Shown here: piece after piece, positions 19,498 through 27,700 of the stretch | How the letters are laid out: each line of letters starts with the position of its first letter | Numbering within the stretch: the first letter of the stretch is position 1 | Source of the DNA: a virus | IMG/VR virus record: IMGVR_UViG_3300021478_000034 | Span: 1 to 54,958 of that record | Length of the DNA stretch: 54,958 nucleotides | Strand: one strand, 5' to 3' | Made by a program: the position numbers and the translations under genes | Notes under the pieces: model-generated | Database searches by the model: none | Told to the model about the DNA's origin: nothing | The model's input: the letters and a program-made list of their open reading frames with translations, nothing else

Positions 19498-21219
19498 ATG
19501 GCTAATTTGATCCCAGAAGACAGTGTGCCACCCCATGGTTTTCATACTGGCTATAACGGTAAGTGCTTAATCTGTAATGGTCAGCCCGGTGGGCCTATTC
19601 ACGAGGACTGGCTGGATAATCAGACACCCGAATTTACCAGCAAGCTGGTAGATAACCTTCCCGATGAGGATTATGGGAAGAGCGAGTACTCATCTGATGG
19701 TGATGACGATGAGGAGGAAACTCATTCAGGGGTAATGATCGCTTTAATGGTCGATCCTTCTGTCGCAGATATCTTAGCCATTCCTGGCGGGGAGCCAGCT
19801 AATAACATGCACGTAACGCTTGCCTACCTAGGTGATGCGGTTGATTTACAGAACCCTGATGATCTAATTTCTACAGTTAAGCAGTTTGCCACAGATGAGG
19901 GTAAGCCCTTAAGTGGTAAAGTGAATGGCCTTGGTTTATTCACTGGCGGCGAGACTACGGTTACCTATGCAAACGCTGATGTCCCAGGTCTACCAGTACT
20001 TCGCCAGCAATTACTTCAGGTACTTGATGCTGCCGGATTCATTGTGGACAATTCTCATGGATTCACCCCTCATATCACGCTAGCCTTTTCGGATGAGCGT
20101 AATATAGATGTACCGAATCTTCCATTGGAATTTACTACGATGACTGTCGCCATCGCCGGGAAGAAGACTACTTTCCCACTCGGTGAGTCACCAGAGGTAT
20201 CTGGTGTTCATAAGAAGCATAAGTACAAGCATCCAGTCGGTGAACCATTGAAGGAACATCGTGAGAGCTTTGTCGGATTCCCGATGGCAGCACAGTATCC
20301 CCCTTGCGCTGATTGCGGGGGTGCCAAAGATTCGGATGATCATATTCCCGATAATGATGTTGATGACACTGCTGTCAGTGGTATGCCAGAACCAGCGAGC
20401 GCCGGGAGTAGTACGCTTCAGAAGTTTACAACTGGCTACCTTCAGGTCGTAGATCGCCAGCCTATTATAACCCCAAAACCTGAGGTTCAGACTGCGTTCA
20501 TTTCTGAGGTAAACGGTCATACACTACTCACTGGCCCAGCTCATGTGGATAATATTTGGGAAAAGGCTCTAACTCCAAATCAGCATATGATGTGGTTACA
20601 GGGTCGTCTTGTTGGCGCTGATGAGGCTAATAGGAACAAGGCGTATTGGTCCAGCGATGATCTTGAGTTTGGTGAGCCAACTGTTTCCCACGGGCCACTT
20701 AACTGGCTTCATGAGTCACGTCATATCATCGGAGCGATCGCGGACCAGCAACTAATTCATGCTCCGGAGAGGTCTTCTACTACTAAGAGTCTACCTACAC
20801 ACGTGGCGGCGGTTGCTGGTATTTGGAAGTGGATATATCCAGATGAGGCGTATGTGGTAGAGCAGGCTAGTGATCAGGGTAGACTCTATTTCTCTATGGA
20901 ATGCATCTCTGAGAACGTAGAGTGCATCGGAGATAATGGGTGCGGCGAGAAGGCGTCCTACAGTGACTATCTAAAGGGTCGCGGTTGCCAGCACATGCGG
21001 GAGAAGTCGGCGGTTCGTCGGTTTGAGAACCCCACGTTTTTGGGGGCAGCGGTTATCGTTCCACCAGTGCGTCCAGGTTGGGCGGATGCTGACGCTCGTA
21101 TAATTAGGGAAGCTGCGTCATTAGCTGAGGTTGCCTTTGAGAAGGTTAACCCAGATATGGCGGCTACTGAGTGGGAGGCGCTGATGCGCCAGGTGGTTGG
21201 ATACGCGCACACCATTTAA
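19498..21219 (+). CDS. 2H phosphoesterase fused to capsid protease-like domain
   Basis: A 573-aa fusion. The N-terminal part carries both signatures of a 2H (LigT-type) phosphoesterase, HVTLAYLG at 105-112 and HITLAF at 192-197, after a short Cys-containing leader and an acidic linker. A linker with a CADC pair (about 270) leads to a C-terminal region (about 310-573) whose place and sequence (YFSMECISE, EKASYSDY) suit the capsid maturation protease expected after portal. 2H enzymes act on cyclic phosphates of RNA or on cyclic oligonucleotides. ATG 19498 follows the portal stop by one base; the frame is open upstream only because it shadows the portal. Confidence 0.7.
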   Translation: MANLIPEDSVPPHGFHTGYNGKCLICNGQPGGPIHEDWLDNQTPEFTSKLVDNLPDEDYGKSEYSSDGDDDEEETHSGVMIALMVDPSVADILAIPGGEPANNMHVTLAYLGDAVDLQNPDDLISTVKQFATDEGKPLSGKVNGLGLFTGGETTVTYANADVPGLPVLRQQLLQVLDAAGFIVDNSHGFTPHITLAFSDERNIDVPNLPLEFTTMTVAIAGKKTTFPLGESPEVSGVHKKHKYKHPVGEPLKEHRESFVGFPMAAQYPPCADCGGAKDSDDHIPDNDVDDTAVSGMPEPASAGSSTLQKFTTGYLQVVDRQPIITPKPEVQTAFISEVNGHTLLTGPAHVDNIWEKALTPNQHMMWLQGRLVGADEANRNKAYWSSDDLEFGEPTVSHGPLNWLHESRHIIGAIADQQLIHAPERSSTTKSLPTHVAAVAGIWKWIYPDEAYVVEQASDQGRLYFSMECISENVECIGDNGCGEKASYSDYLKGRGCQHMREKSAVRRFENPTFLGAAVIVPPVRPGWADADARIIREAASLAEVAFEKVNPDMAATEWEALMRQVVGYAHTI

Positions 21220-21270
21220 ATGGGTGTTTTCTGACCGGCGTGTCGGCTTCATTCTGGCTGATAAGTGACC

Positions 21271-21276
21271 GATACT
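21271..21276 (+). promoter_or_regulatory. leaderless -10 box
   Basis: GACC-GATACT, five bases, then ATG 21282. Confidence 0.5.
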
Positions 21277-21281
21277 GAGGC

Positions 21282-21524
21282 ATGGCCTTATTTGATGATC
21301 TTCCAGTAAGTCAGTCCGAGGCGAGCAATCGTTGCACTATTAATCAAATCAAGCTTAAGGTCGAGCAAGAGGATTGTAACATCCTCGACCAGGCCCTCGC
21401 ATCGGGGGCGGCTCACAGCACCCTTGCTAAAGCTCTCCGAGCTAAGGGTTTCAAAACCAGTGAGTCTAGTGTGGGAAGACATCGTCGTGGCGAATGCTCA
21501 TGCCCCAAGAAGGTGGCCGAATGA
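21282..21524 (+). CDS. small helix-turn-helix-like protein
   Basis: An 80-aa basic protein probably translated from a leaderless mRNA. The segment STLAKALRAKGFKTSESSVGRHRRG looks like a helix-turn-helix in which the second helix would contact DNA. A CSC pair is close to the C-terminus. It overlaps the phosphoesterase gene by ATGA. It may be a regulator or a structural accessory. Confidence 0.6.
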   Translation: MALFDDLPVSQSEASNRCTINQIKLKVEQEDCNILDQALASGAAHSTLAKALRAKGFKTSESSVGRHRRGECSCPKKVAE

Positions 21525-22831
21525 CCGAGAGTATTGAAAATACCGATAGCATCTTTGCTGACCTACCTACTGACCCACCCCCTCATTTATTAAAGCCCTC
21601 CTGGGAGGGTGTGAACGAAAACGAGAACTGGAAGGTAACTGTAACTTCTGATTCCGCCGAACTAGAAACGGACGTTACTACTCAAAAATTAGTGGCGGCA
21701 GATGACTGGGATGGGGTTCTTCGTCATTTCGGTCTAAATCCTAACGAATTCAAGATCTTAGATGACTCGGTTCGGATGTCCTCCTGGCAGCAGTCTAAGC
21801 GCCTAGAAAACGGGGATCGCGATACTATTACTCTATACTCCTATCGCGCTCGATTCGGACGTGTTACTAATCGTCTAGCCGAAATGGACATAACTGCCCT
21901 TTCTGACAAGGTGTATAAATGGAAGCCTCTTATTCGGAAGACTCCAGGTAGCGGATTAGGTGAGCCTTGCACTTTTTACGAGGGCTGGGCAGACTGGCAG
22001 TTGGGTAAGAGTGCGGGCGGCGGCTCCATTGGTACTACACAGCGTGTTCTGGACACAATTGAAATGACAGTCAAACGTATTAAGGAACTCCGTAGGGTCG
22101 GACGCAATATCGAAAGCATTAGCGTCTGGAATATGGGTGACCCGAATGAGTCCTGTGATGGCCACTATGCTTCTCAGCTATTTACCGTGGAACTAACCAG
22201 AAGGCAGCAATTAAATCTAGCCCTTGATTTGTGGCTAGTTGGAATTCGGGAGTTAGCCCCCCTGGTTGACGATTTTGAATTTGGTTCCGTTTTATGTAAC
22301 CATGGAGAATGGTCACGGCAAGGTGGCGCTGGATCAAAGCCCGTCACGTCAGATAGTGATAACATTGGTGGTTACTTAGCTGATACTATAAAGACGGTGT
22401 TAGCGGGTCGCCCGGACTTTGAGCACGTGAGGTTTACTATTCCTCACGACCAGATGAGCCTACAGACGTTTATGAGTGGTGTTCCGGTAGCGTTAGCTCA
22501 TGGACACAAGGCACCATCTGGTTCAGCAAAGGAACTTGAATGGCTCCGTGGGCAGTCTTTGAGGTTACTTCGTGAGTCTGGAGTGGAACCAAGGTTATGG
22601 CTTACAGCCCACCGCCACCATTACGAAATTAAAGATTACGGTCCTTGGACTAGAATTCAGCACCCCAGCCTCGATTATGGAAGTAAATGGTTTGAGGATA
22701 CTACGGGGAATTGGTCCACTCCTGGAACATTCACCTGCCTAGTTGGTCAGCATGAAGAGGCTGGTGGTCGTTTGGAGGGTAACACTGCAACAGGGTTTAG
22801 TGATGAAATGGTATTGATTCCTCCGAGTTAA
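21521..22831 (+). CDS. calcineurin-like metallophosphoesterase
   Basis: A 436-aa protein with the metal-binding motifs of calcineurin-like phosphoesterases: MGDPNE (GD at 206-207), CNHGEW (259-264), AHGHK (326-330) and AHRHHY (363-368). These match the usual GD, GNHE, and two His-rich motifs. Substrates of this superfamily range from DNA ends to cyclic nucleotides and phosphoproteins, so none can be named here. The start at ATG 21521 overlaps the previous stop codon. It lies within the head-gene cluster and is followed by a terminator. Confidence 0.85.
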   Translation: MTESIENTDSIFADLPTDPPPHLLKPSWEGVNENENWKVTVTSDSAELETDVTTQKLVAADDWDGVLRHFGLNPNEFKILDDSVRMSSWQQSKRLENGDRDTITLYSYRARFGRVTNRLAEMDITALSDKVYKWKPLIRKTPGSGLGEPCTFYEGWADWQLGKSAGGGSIGTTQRVLDTIEMTVKRIKELRRVGRNIESISVWNMGDPNESCDGHYASQLFTVELTRRQQLNLALDLWLVGIRELAPLVDDFEFGSVLCNHGEWSRQGGAGSKPVTSDSDNIGGYLADTIKTVLAGRPDFEHVRFTIPHDQMSLQTFMSGVPVALAHGHKAPSGSAKELEWLRGQSLRLLRESGVEPRLWLTAHRHHYEIKDYGPWTRIQHPSLDYGSKWFEDTTGNWSTPGTFTCLVGQHEEAGGRLEGNTATGFSDEMVLIPPS

Positions 22832-22846
22832 TATAAGTTCCATCTA

Positions 22847-22887
22847 GAAAACAGCGTCTCGTCGTAATTTGGCGGGGCGCTGTTTTC
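22847..22887 (+). terminator. rho-independent terminator
   Basis: GAAAACAGCG pairs with CGCTGTTTTC, leaving a T-rich tail (ATTTATTTCC). It separates the phosphoesterase operon from the scaffold-capsid operon. Confidence 0.75.
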
Positions 22888-22906
22888 ATTTATTTCCTAA
22901 GGTGCC

Positions 22907-22912
22907 GATAAA
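22907..22912 (+). promoter_or_regulatory. leaderless -10 box
   Basis: TGCC-GATAAA, six bases, then GTG 22919. Confidence 0.6.
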
Positions 22913-22918
22913 CATTTT

Positions 22919-23650
22919 GTGCCAATTAGTAGCGTAAAAGAAGCTCACGACGAGCTACTTCAATCCATGCCCGCTGGTGCGGTACACGAAGATTGTCCGA
23001 TCTGCGAGAGCGGACATCGCGAGAGAGCAGAGGAGGACAGTATGGCTGACACTAAGGTATTCACCGAGGAGCAGCACGTACAGCTTCTGGAGTCGGCTAT
23101 TGAGCGGGAGACCGCTTCCCTTACGGCTGCTACCCAGGAACTTACAGTTAAGGTCGAGACCCTGACTTCAGAGAAGGCGGCTGTTGAGACTGAGAACACC
23201 GAACTTCAGAACAAGCTTGATGTAGTTGAGTCCGAGAAGGCTGCCGAGACCGCTCGCGCAGATGCTGCCGAGAAGGCGCTTACTGACTTCCAGGACGAAA
23301 TTGCTGAGAAGGCTGCAATCCAGGAGCGTAAGGAAGAGCGTCTAGCCGCAGTTAAGGCCGCTGACGAGAACCTTGACGACGAATACTTCACAGATGGTCG
23401 CGTTCAGCGTTGGGCAGAAATGTCTGATGACAGCTTCGCAGCACTTGTGGAAGACCTTAGTGAGGCAGCGGCTAAAAAGAAGCCAGCTTTCCTTAACAAG
23501 GAAGATATGAAGGATGGCGGCGCTGATGACTCTACTGAGAAGTCTAGCCGCGAAACTGCCGCATTCAAGGGTGGCGAAGCTCCGACCGCTGTTTCTGGCG
23601 GTCTCCGTGCACTGTTAGAGGCGACGGGCAAACTGCCCGCGTCAGTCTGA
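22919..23650 (+). CDS. scaffolding-like protein with two possible starts
   Basis: A 243-aa, strongly charged, coiled-coil protein (about residues 50-155, heptads of Glu/Lys/Ala/Leu), followed by an acidic and disordered tail. That composition and the place before the capsid gene are typical of capsid scaffolds. The long form starts at GTG 22919 directly after a GATAAA box and adds a DCPICESGH motif. A second start, ATG 23042 in the same frame, has a strong AGGAGG site five bases upstream and would give a 202-aa form. Both may be made. Confidence 0.75.
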   Translation: MPISSVKEAHDELLQSMPAGAVHEDCPICESGHRERAEEDSMADTKVFTEEQHVQLLESAIERETASLTAATQELTVKVETLTSEKAAVETENTELQNKLDVVESEKAAETARADAAEKALTDFQDEIAEKAAIQERKEERLAAVKAADENLDDEYFTDGRVQRWAEMSDDSFAALVEDLSEAAAKKKPAFLNKEDMKDGGADDSTEKSSRETAAFKGGEAPTAVSGGLRALLEATGKLPASV

Positions 23651-23664
23651 AGGGAGGGTAAGTA

Positions 23665-24195
23665 ATGGCTAGCGACTATGGTATTAACTTCGGCTTTCGT
23701 CGGAGTGATGAAAGCGTCCGTGTCTCCGAAGGGCGTCTAAAGACTCCTGTCGGCAGCGCTCTCCAGCAGGGCACGCTTGTTACTTTTGATACTTCTAGTG
23801 CGGGTTACCTGAAGCAGGCTGTGGCGAGTGCCCCAGTTGTGCCTGGTTACACCGGACTTCTTGTTCAGGAAGAAATTTGGGACCGCCCAATTTACTCGCC
23901 GGAACTCGTTGACAGCTACCAGATTGGTATCTGCCTACCGAACCGTCTGTCTGTTATTTCGACAGGTGCGGGTGTGAAGTTCTGGATCAAGAACACCGCA
24001 GGTTTCACTCAGGCCGATGGCCGAGTGGTTGCAGCCGTGACTATGTTCGACCCAACCAGCATCGCTGTTGGTGACGGTATCGCATGGAACGGCACTGAAT
24101 ATGTCCATGTCGCAGCGGGTGACGCAACTGAGATTGCGCGCGTTACTTTCTACGATTCCACCGCGCTCGTTCTCGAAGCCGTTCTAGTTAAGTAA
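23665..24195 (+). CDS. head decoration-like protein
   Basis: A 176-aa beta-rich protein with a GTLVTFDT and VPGYTGLLVQEE pattern typical of small capsid-stabilising or decoration proteins encoded between scaffold and capsid. ATG 23665 follows GGGAGG. It has no enzymatic motif. The assignment rests on order, size and composition. Confidence 0.6.
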   Translation: MASDYGINFGFRRSDESVRVSEGRLKTPVGSALQQGTLVTFDTSSAGYLKQAVASAPVVPGYTGLLVQEEIWDRPIYSPELVDSYQIGICLPNRLSVISTGAGVKFWIKNTAGFTQADGRVVAAVTMFDPTSIAVGDGIAWNGTEYVHVAAGDATEIARVTFYDSTALVLEAVLVK

Positions 24196-24209
24196 GGGGT
24201 GAAATAACC

Positions 24210-25193
24210 GTGACTACGACTACTACTGCTGCTGAGCTTATTGCTCACCGCAGCGCAGTTAACCCCTTCGGTGGTAAGGATGGCGCTCACATCGCTGAGC
24301 ATGCTGCTCTTATCCAGAAGCTTAACGAAGAGGCTCTTGCTAACTGGGATAACGAGGCATGGCACCGTCAGGTTGCAGCAGATGTTGCAACGGCGTTGGA
24401 CTATGGTTTCACATTCGACAATCTGTTCTCTACCTACTTCCAGGTTGAGACTGTTGGAGAGTTTGATCGTGTTATTCTTCGCGAGCGTAGGGGCCTTAAG
24501 GTCTTCTACACCTCTCGTGGTGGGTACCTAGAGGAAAGCCAGCTTCGTACTGAGAACTGGCAGCTTCCTCGGGACACCCTAGGTTTCCACGTTTCAGAGC
24601 ACACCGATAAGCTTCGTGCAAACTTCGGTACTGCGATGAACGATATGGTTACCCTTGGTGAGGCTCGCCTTGAGGCTGAGGTTAACCGTCGTATCTTCTC
24701 GCTACTTCAGGCGGCAATCCCGTCCAGCAGCGCGTACTACGTGGCAACTTCTGGTCTTACGAAGACTGAGCTTGACGCTGCGATCCGTGAGGTTCGTGAC
24801 GCTATCAAGCCGAACGGTCTTGGTCCGATTCCGGTTACCGTTATTGCTCGCGCAAGCATGGTTGACCAGATTTCCGACTTCAACCTTGGGTTCGACCCTG
24901 AGGCTACGAGCGAGATTCGCGCAAAGGGACGCCTTGGTGTCTACCGTGGTGCGAACATCGTTCAGGTTATTAACTACACCGACGAAGATGGTTCTAGCTA
25001 CATCCCAGCGAACGAGCTGTGGGTCTTCGGTGGTACTGTTGGTAAGTTCGCTCTTTACGGCGCCATGCAGGTTAAGTCGTGGGAAGAGAACACGGTTGAC
25101 TACAGACACTACCGTGCTCGCAAGGATGTTGGTGGACTTGTTCACCACCCAGAGCAGGCACGTCGTATCGTGGACAGTAGCGTTACTCCGTAG
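24210..25193 (+). CDS. major capsid protein
   Basis: A 327-aa protein, the likely HK97-fold major capsid protein. Evidence is its place after scaffold and decoration genes, its size, a helical N-terminal arm (IAEHAALIQKLNEEALANW), a long helix (TKTELDAAIREVRDAIK), and codon use with few rare codons, as in a highly expressed gene. It starts at GTG 24210 and ends at a strong terminator. Confidence 0.85.
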   Translation: MTTTTTAAELIAHRSAVNPFGGKDGAHIAEHAALIQKLNEEALANWDNEAWHRQVAADVATALDYGFTFDNLFSTYFQVETVGEFDRVILRERRGLKVFYTSRGGYLEESQLRTENWQLPRDTLGFHVSEHTDKLRANFGTAMNDMVTLGEARLEAEVNRRIFSLLQAAIPSSSAYYVATSGLTKTELDAAIREVRDAIKPNGLGPIPVTVIARASMVDQISDFNLGFDPEATSEIRAKGRLGVYRGANIVQVINYTDEDGSSYIPANELWVFGGTVGKFALYGAMQVKSWEENTVDYRHYRARKDVGGLVHHPEQARRIVDSSVTP

Positions 25194-25202
25194 TTTTAAT
25201 AG

Positions 25203-25240
25203 AAAAAGCCCCTCCACCTTCACGGGTCGGGGGGCTTTTT
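25203..25240. terminator. strong bidirectional terminator
   Basis: AAAAAGCCCC (25203-25212) pairs with GGGGCTTTTT (25231-25240). The A-run on one side and T-run on the other let it stop both the capsid operon and the convergent minus-strand gene. Confidence 0.9.
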
Positions 25241-25257
25241 CGTTACCCTTGGTGGGT

Positions 25258-25539
25258 TTACGGTTCTTGGTAGCGCGGAAAAGCGGAGAGTTCGATGATC
25301 GGAGCCTCTCCAATCTTGGTGAGTGCCCTAACTTCCTTCATGGCACACACCATGGCGCTCGTCTGCTCTCTGTGGGCGTGTTCACAGACGAAGCTTCGGG
25401 GAGCCTTCTTGACTCCAGCCCATTGAACAATACCTTGCCAGTATGGGCTGCGAATCTCGTTGACCCTTCCCGTACCTGCCTTACTTGCTACCTTGCGGCC
25501 CGTGCTAGCCGTCTTGCGGTCGAGCGTGGCTGTTGACAT
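25258..25539 (-). CDS. small basic protein, unknown
   Basis: A 93-aa basic protein on the minus strand, read toward the capsid gene and stopped by the shared terminator. The N-terminus is rich in Lys, Arg, Thr and Ser; the middle has CEHAHREQ and a further Cys that could bind metal. A GGGAGG stretch precedes the ATG on its strand. It could be an accessory gene acquired separately. The function is unknown. Confidence 0.6.
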   Translation of the reverse strand: MSTATLDRKTASTGRKVASKAGTGRVNEIRSPYWQGIVQWAGVKKAPRSFVCEHAHREQTSAMVCAMKEVRALTKIGEAPIIELSAFPRYQEP

Positions 25540-25540
25540 T

Positions 25541-25761
25541 TGTCCCCAACCTCCCTCTCTCTGTTTAACTTCTGGCGCTTAGTCTGGACCAGAAGATTCA
25601 TAGACTGAAGGTACGGCGCTTCGAGATATCTGTCAAGGGCTAATTTTTGTGAAGTCCGACACGGTAAGTTCATGCGTTTGTTGCCTGGATTTTCCTACTT
25701 TGGGTGCTAGGGTTACCACTCGTAGTAGATCCGGGCCTTGAGCCCTAGGGGATGGGGAGTT
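25541..25761. other. divergent intergenic region
   Basis: 221 bases between two diverging genes. It must hold promoters for both. I see no convincing -35/-10 pair, no tRNA, and no reading frame of note apart from antisense shadows. Confidence 0.4.
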
Positions 25762-26061
25762 ATGCAAACTGATATTCAGAACTCTGATGTTGACAGATTC
25801 AACGAGGCATGGAAGAATCTCCAGGCTTCTATACAGATCATGACCGCCGATGGCCTTTTCCCCAGTGATACCCTAGGTGCTTCTGTTGGTCGAGTGGATC
25901 AGGGGGTGCTAGAGGCGGCATCTAAGGGTATGTGTGATTCTGTGATAGACTCCCTGGGTGGCCACGTGAGCTGCGATGTTCATGGCGCCATGGCAGCTCT
26001 GTTCTCAATGGGGGTTCTGTGCGGCATCGAGTTCCAGCGCCTAGGTGGTACCAGCACGTAG
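25762..26061 (+). CDS. protein of unknown function
   Basis: A 99-aa acidic protein starting at ATG 25762 after GGGGAG; an earlier in-frame TTG is less likely. It is helical with a C-terminal hydrophobic stretch (GAMAALFSMGVLCGIEF) that might be a buried helix or a weak membrane segment. I do not recognise it. Confidence 0.6.
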   Translation: MQTDIQNSDVDRFNEAWKNLQASIQIMTADGLFPSDTLGASVGRVDQGVLEAASKGMCDSVIDSLGGHVSCDVHGAMAALFSMGVLCGIEFQRLGGTST

Positions 26062-26085
26062 GTTGGAAAACCGCTCCAGGGTGCC

Positions 26086-26091
26086 GATATT
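26086..26091 (+). promoter_or_regulatory. leaderless -10 box
   Basis: TGCC-GATATT, six bases, then ATG 26098. Confidence 0.6.
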
Positions 26092-26097
26092 CATGGT

Positions 26098-26604
26098 ATG
26101 AAATCTGGAGACTTCGGCCTCATCGCCACTAGCGACATCTTCGGTCGCCTCATACGCCTCGTAACTGGTGGTTCAGTCAACCACGCCTTCATCGTTGTAA
26201 ACGACAGCATTATAGAGATGCAACCTTCCGGTGTCAAGCTTTCTCCTATAGATCAGTACGGCCCGAAGACGATCTGGGTAACCGTCCCGCTCCCACCACT
26301 ATCAGATGAGGCGCGCCAGCTCGTAGTTCAAGCCGCCCAGGGTCTGTACCAGCGTCAAGTCAGGTACTCGTTCAAGGATATCGCCGCACAGCTCCTGTAC
26401 CGCACCTTCCACGTGCGCCCGAGGTGGCTGGCTGAGTTCATAAGCAGCACCAAGAGTATGGTGTGCTCACAGTCGGTGGACTGGTGTTACTCCCAAGCTG
26501 GTGTGCAGCTATTTAACGATGGCCGACTTCCTGGCCTGGTCGCACCGAGTGATCTCCTAACCTTAGCTAAGCAGAATGGATGGGTCAATGACGGTTCACG
26601 ATAA
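26098..26604 (+). CDS. papain-like (permuted NlpC/P60) hydrolase
   Basis: A 168-aa protein with the circularly permuted papain fold pattern of the YiiX/C92-type peptidases: GDFGLIATSD, then NHAFIVV with the catalytic His at 29 and E40, and VCSQSVDW with the probable nucleophile Cys at 123. Such enzymes cleave peptidoglycan peptides or lipid amides. It could open the cell wall during entry or lysis. It is probably leaderless (GATATT box, six bases, ATG), and it overlaps the membrane protein gene that follows. Confidence 0.72.
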   Translation: MKSGDFGLIATSDIFGRLIRLVTGGSVNHAFIVVNDSIIEMQPSGVKLSPIDQYGPKTIWVTVPLPPLSDEARQLVVQAAQGLYQRQVRYSFKDIAAQLLYRTFHVRPRWLAEFISSTKSMVCSQSVDWCYSQAGVQLFNDGRLPGLVAPSDLLTLAKQNGWVNDGSR

Positions 26605-26992
26605 GATTTGGAAGAAGCATCCTGCTGTATCTAAGGGCGAGAAGCTGAGTATTGGACAGAGGTCTGCCGACCACATGAAGGGCGTTCTGGCTACATGGCC
26701 AGCACTTATCCTTGTTTCAGTCTCTATAGTTGCTTGGATGGTTACGAATGGCGGCGGAATAGACAAGAGTCCTTGGATTCTTCTAAACCTATGCTTATCT
26801 TGTTTTGCGGCCCTTCAGTGCTTCGTGCTACTTATTGCTAATAAGCGCGGTGAGCAAATTGCCGCCGAAATAGCTCAGCACACATATGAGAATACCCAAA
26901 AGCTGACTCAGCTACTGGAAGAGAATACCACACTCACCGCAACGGTTAATCAGTTAACGACAGATATCCATACACATATCATGAATTCCTAG
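26576..26992 (+). CDS. DUF1003-type membrane protein
   Basis: A 138-aa protein with two transmembrane helices (about residues 38-60 and 67-87) followed by a cytoplasmic coiled coil with TYENTQKLTQLLEEN. The pattern (ADHMKGVLATW, a short loop, WILLNLCLSCFAALQ, then a basic end) matches DUF1003 proteins. ATG 26576 or 26588 may be used; both overlap the hydrolase gene. Pairing with the hydrolase suggests a membrane function during entry or lysis, perhaps holin-like, but this is inference. Confidence 0.75.
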   Translation: MDGSMTVHDKIWKKHPAVSKGEKLSIGQRSADHMKGVLATWPALILVSVSIVAWMVTNGGGIDKSPWILLNLCLSCFAALQCFVLLIANKRGEQIAAEIAQHTYENTQKLTQLLEENTTLTATVNQLTTDIHTHIMNS

Positions 26993-27019
26993 AACTAAAT
27001 TCTTAGCATACTAGGTGTC

Positions 27020-27025
27020 GATAAA
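27020..27025 (+). promoter_or_regulatory. GATA-type -10 box
   Basis: TGTC-GATAAA lies 23 bases before ATG 27049. The predicted start leaves a short leader with GAGAGGA. A TTG in frame at 27031 would instead give a leaderless start. Confidence 0.45.
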
Positions 27026-27048
27026 TATTATTGAGAGGACGGTTGGAA

Positions 27049-27639
27049 ATGATTGAGAATTCTGAGTCAACCGTTCCTGGTGCCAACGCTCCTTATAAGA
27101 TTCAGAGGCGCGGTAATAAGTATGTTGTGGTAAATAATGCTGGTTTGACTAAAGCTACATTCACCACTAGGGCGGAAGCCCTAGCTTACCAGCGAGCGTT
27201 ATATGTCAATGTTCCAGGCGCAGCCAAGAGGGCTGATGAGACTAAGTTTACGGGAAAGGCCCGTAATCGTATACCGGAGGCTGCTATGTGGCGCGTAGAG
27301 GATTCAAAGGTTATTCGTGCTATAGACGATAGTGTTGTGCGTATTTGTGCTAATACCGAGGATGCAGTAGAATATGCTGCTAATTTGGAGTCGCATCTCT
27401 ACCTAGAGAAGGCGCGCAAGTTTGATACCGCTACTCGGAAGAAGCTTGCATCCACAGGTGCAGCTCTTCCTGATGGTTCGTACCCAATCGAGAACACTGA
27501 AGACCTTCGTAATGCTGTGCGTGCATACGGTCGCGCAAATGACCCAGATGAGGTAAAGGCGCACATCAAGAAGAGGGCAGCGGCTCTCGGTGCATCAGAT
27601 ATACTTCCGGTTGCATGGAAGAGCGCTGGCGGCTATTAG
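27049..27639 (+). CDS. DUF6582-domain protein
   Basis: A 196-aa protein whose C-terminal 65 residues (KKLASTGAALPDGSYPI then ENTEDLRNAVRAYGRA) match a small helical domain often found in phage head proteins and proteases (DUF6582). The N-terminal part looks like a short beta-rich motif around KYVVVNNAG. The role is unknown. ATG 27049 has a moderate GAGAGGA site. Confidence 0.65.
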   Translation: MIENSESTVPGANAPYKIQRRGNKYVVVNNAGLTKATFTTRAEALAYQRALYVNVPGAAKRADETKFTGKARNRIPEAAMWRVEDSKVIRAIDDSVVRICANTEDAVEYAANLESHLYLEKARKFDTATRKKLASTGAALPDGSYPIENTEDLRNAVRAYGRANDPDEVKAHIKKRAAALGASDILPVAWKSAGGY

Positions 27640-27640
27640 A

Positions 27641-27700
27641 GTGAGCGACCTTTCGGGATCTGTTGGTTCTACGGTAGTCCACCCGAACCCTGTCAGGTGA
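27641..27700 (+). CDS. 19-aa leader peptide candidate
   Basis: GTG 27641 begins one base after the previous stop codon and ends in a GTGA overlap with the VIT-like gene. The peptide is MSDLSGSVGSTVVHPNPVR. Its position suggests translational coupling rather than an independent protein. Confidence 0.35.
   Translation: MSDLSGSVGSTVVHPNPVR

Noticed and set aside
24655-25536. Long open frame in another frame of the capsid gene and beyond
   Set aside because: Very Arg/Leu/Ser-rich, a shadow of the biased codon use of the capsid gene; it crosses the terminator and the minus-strand gene.
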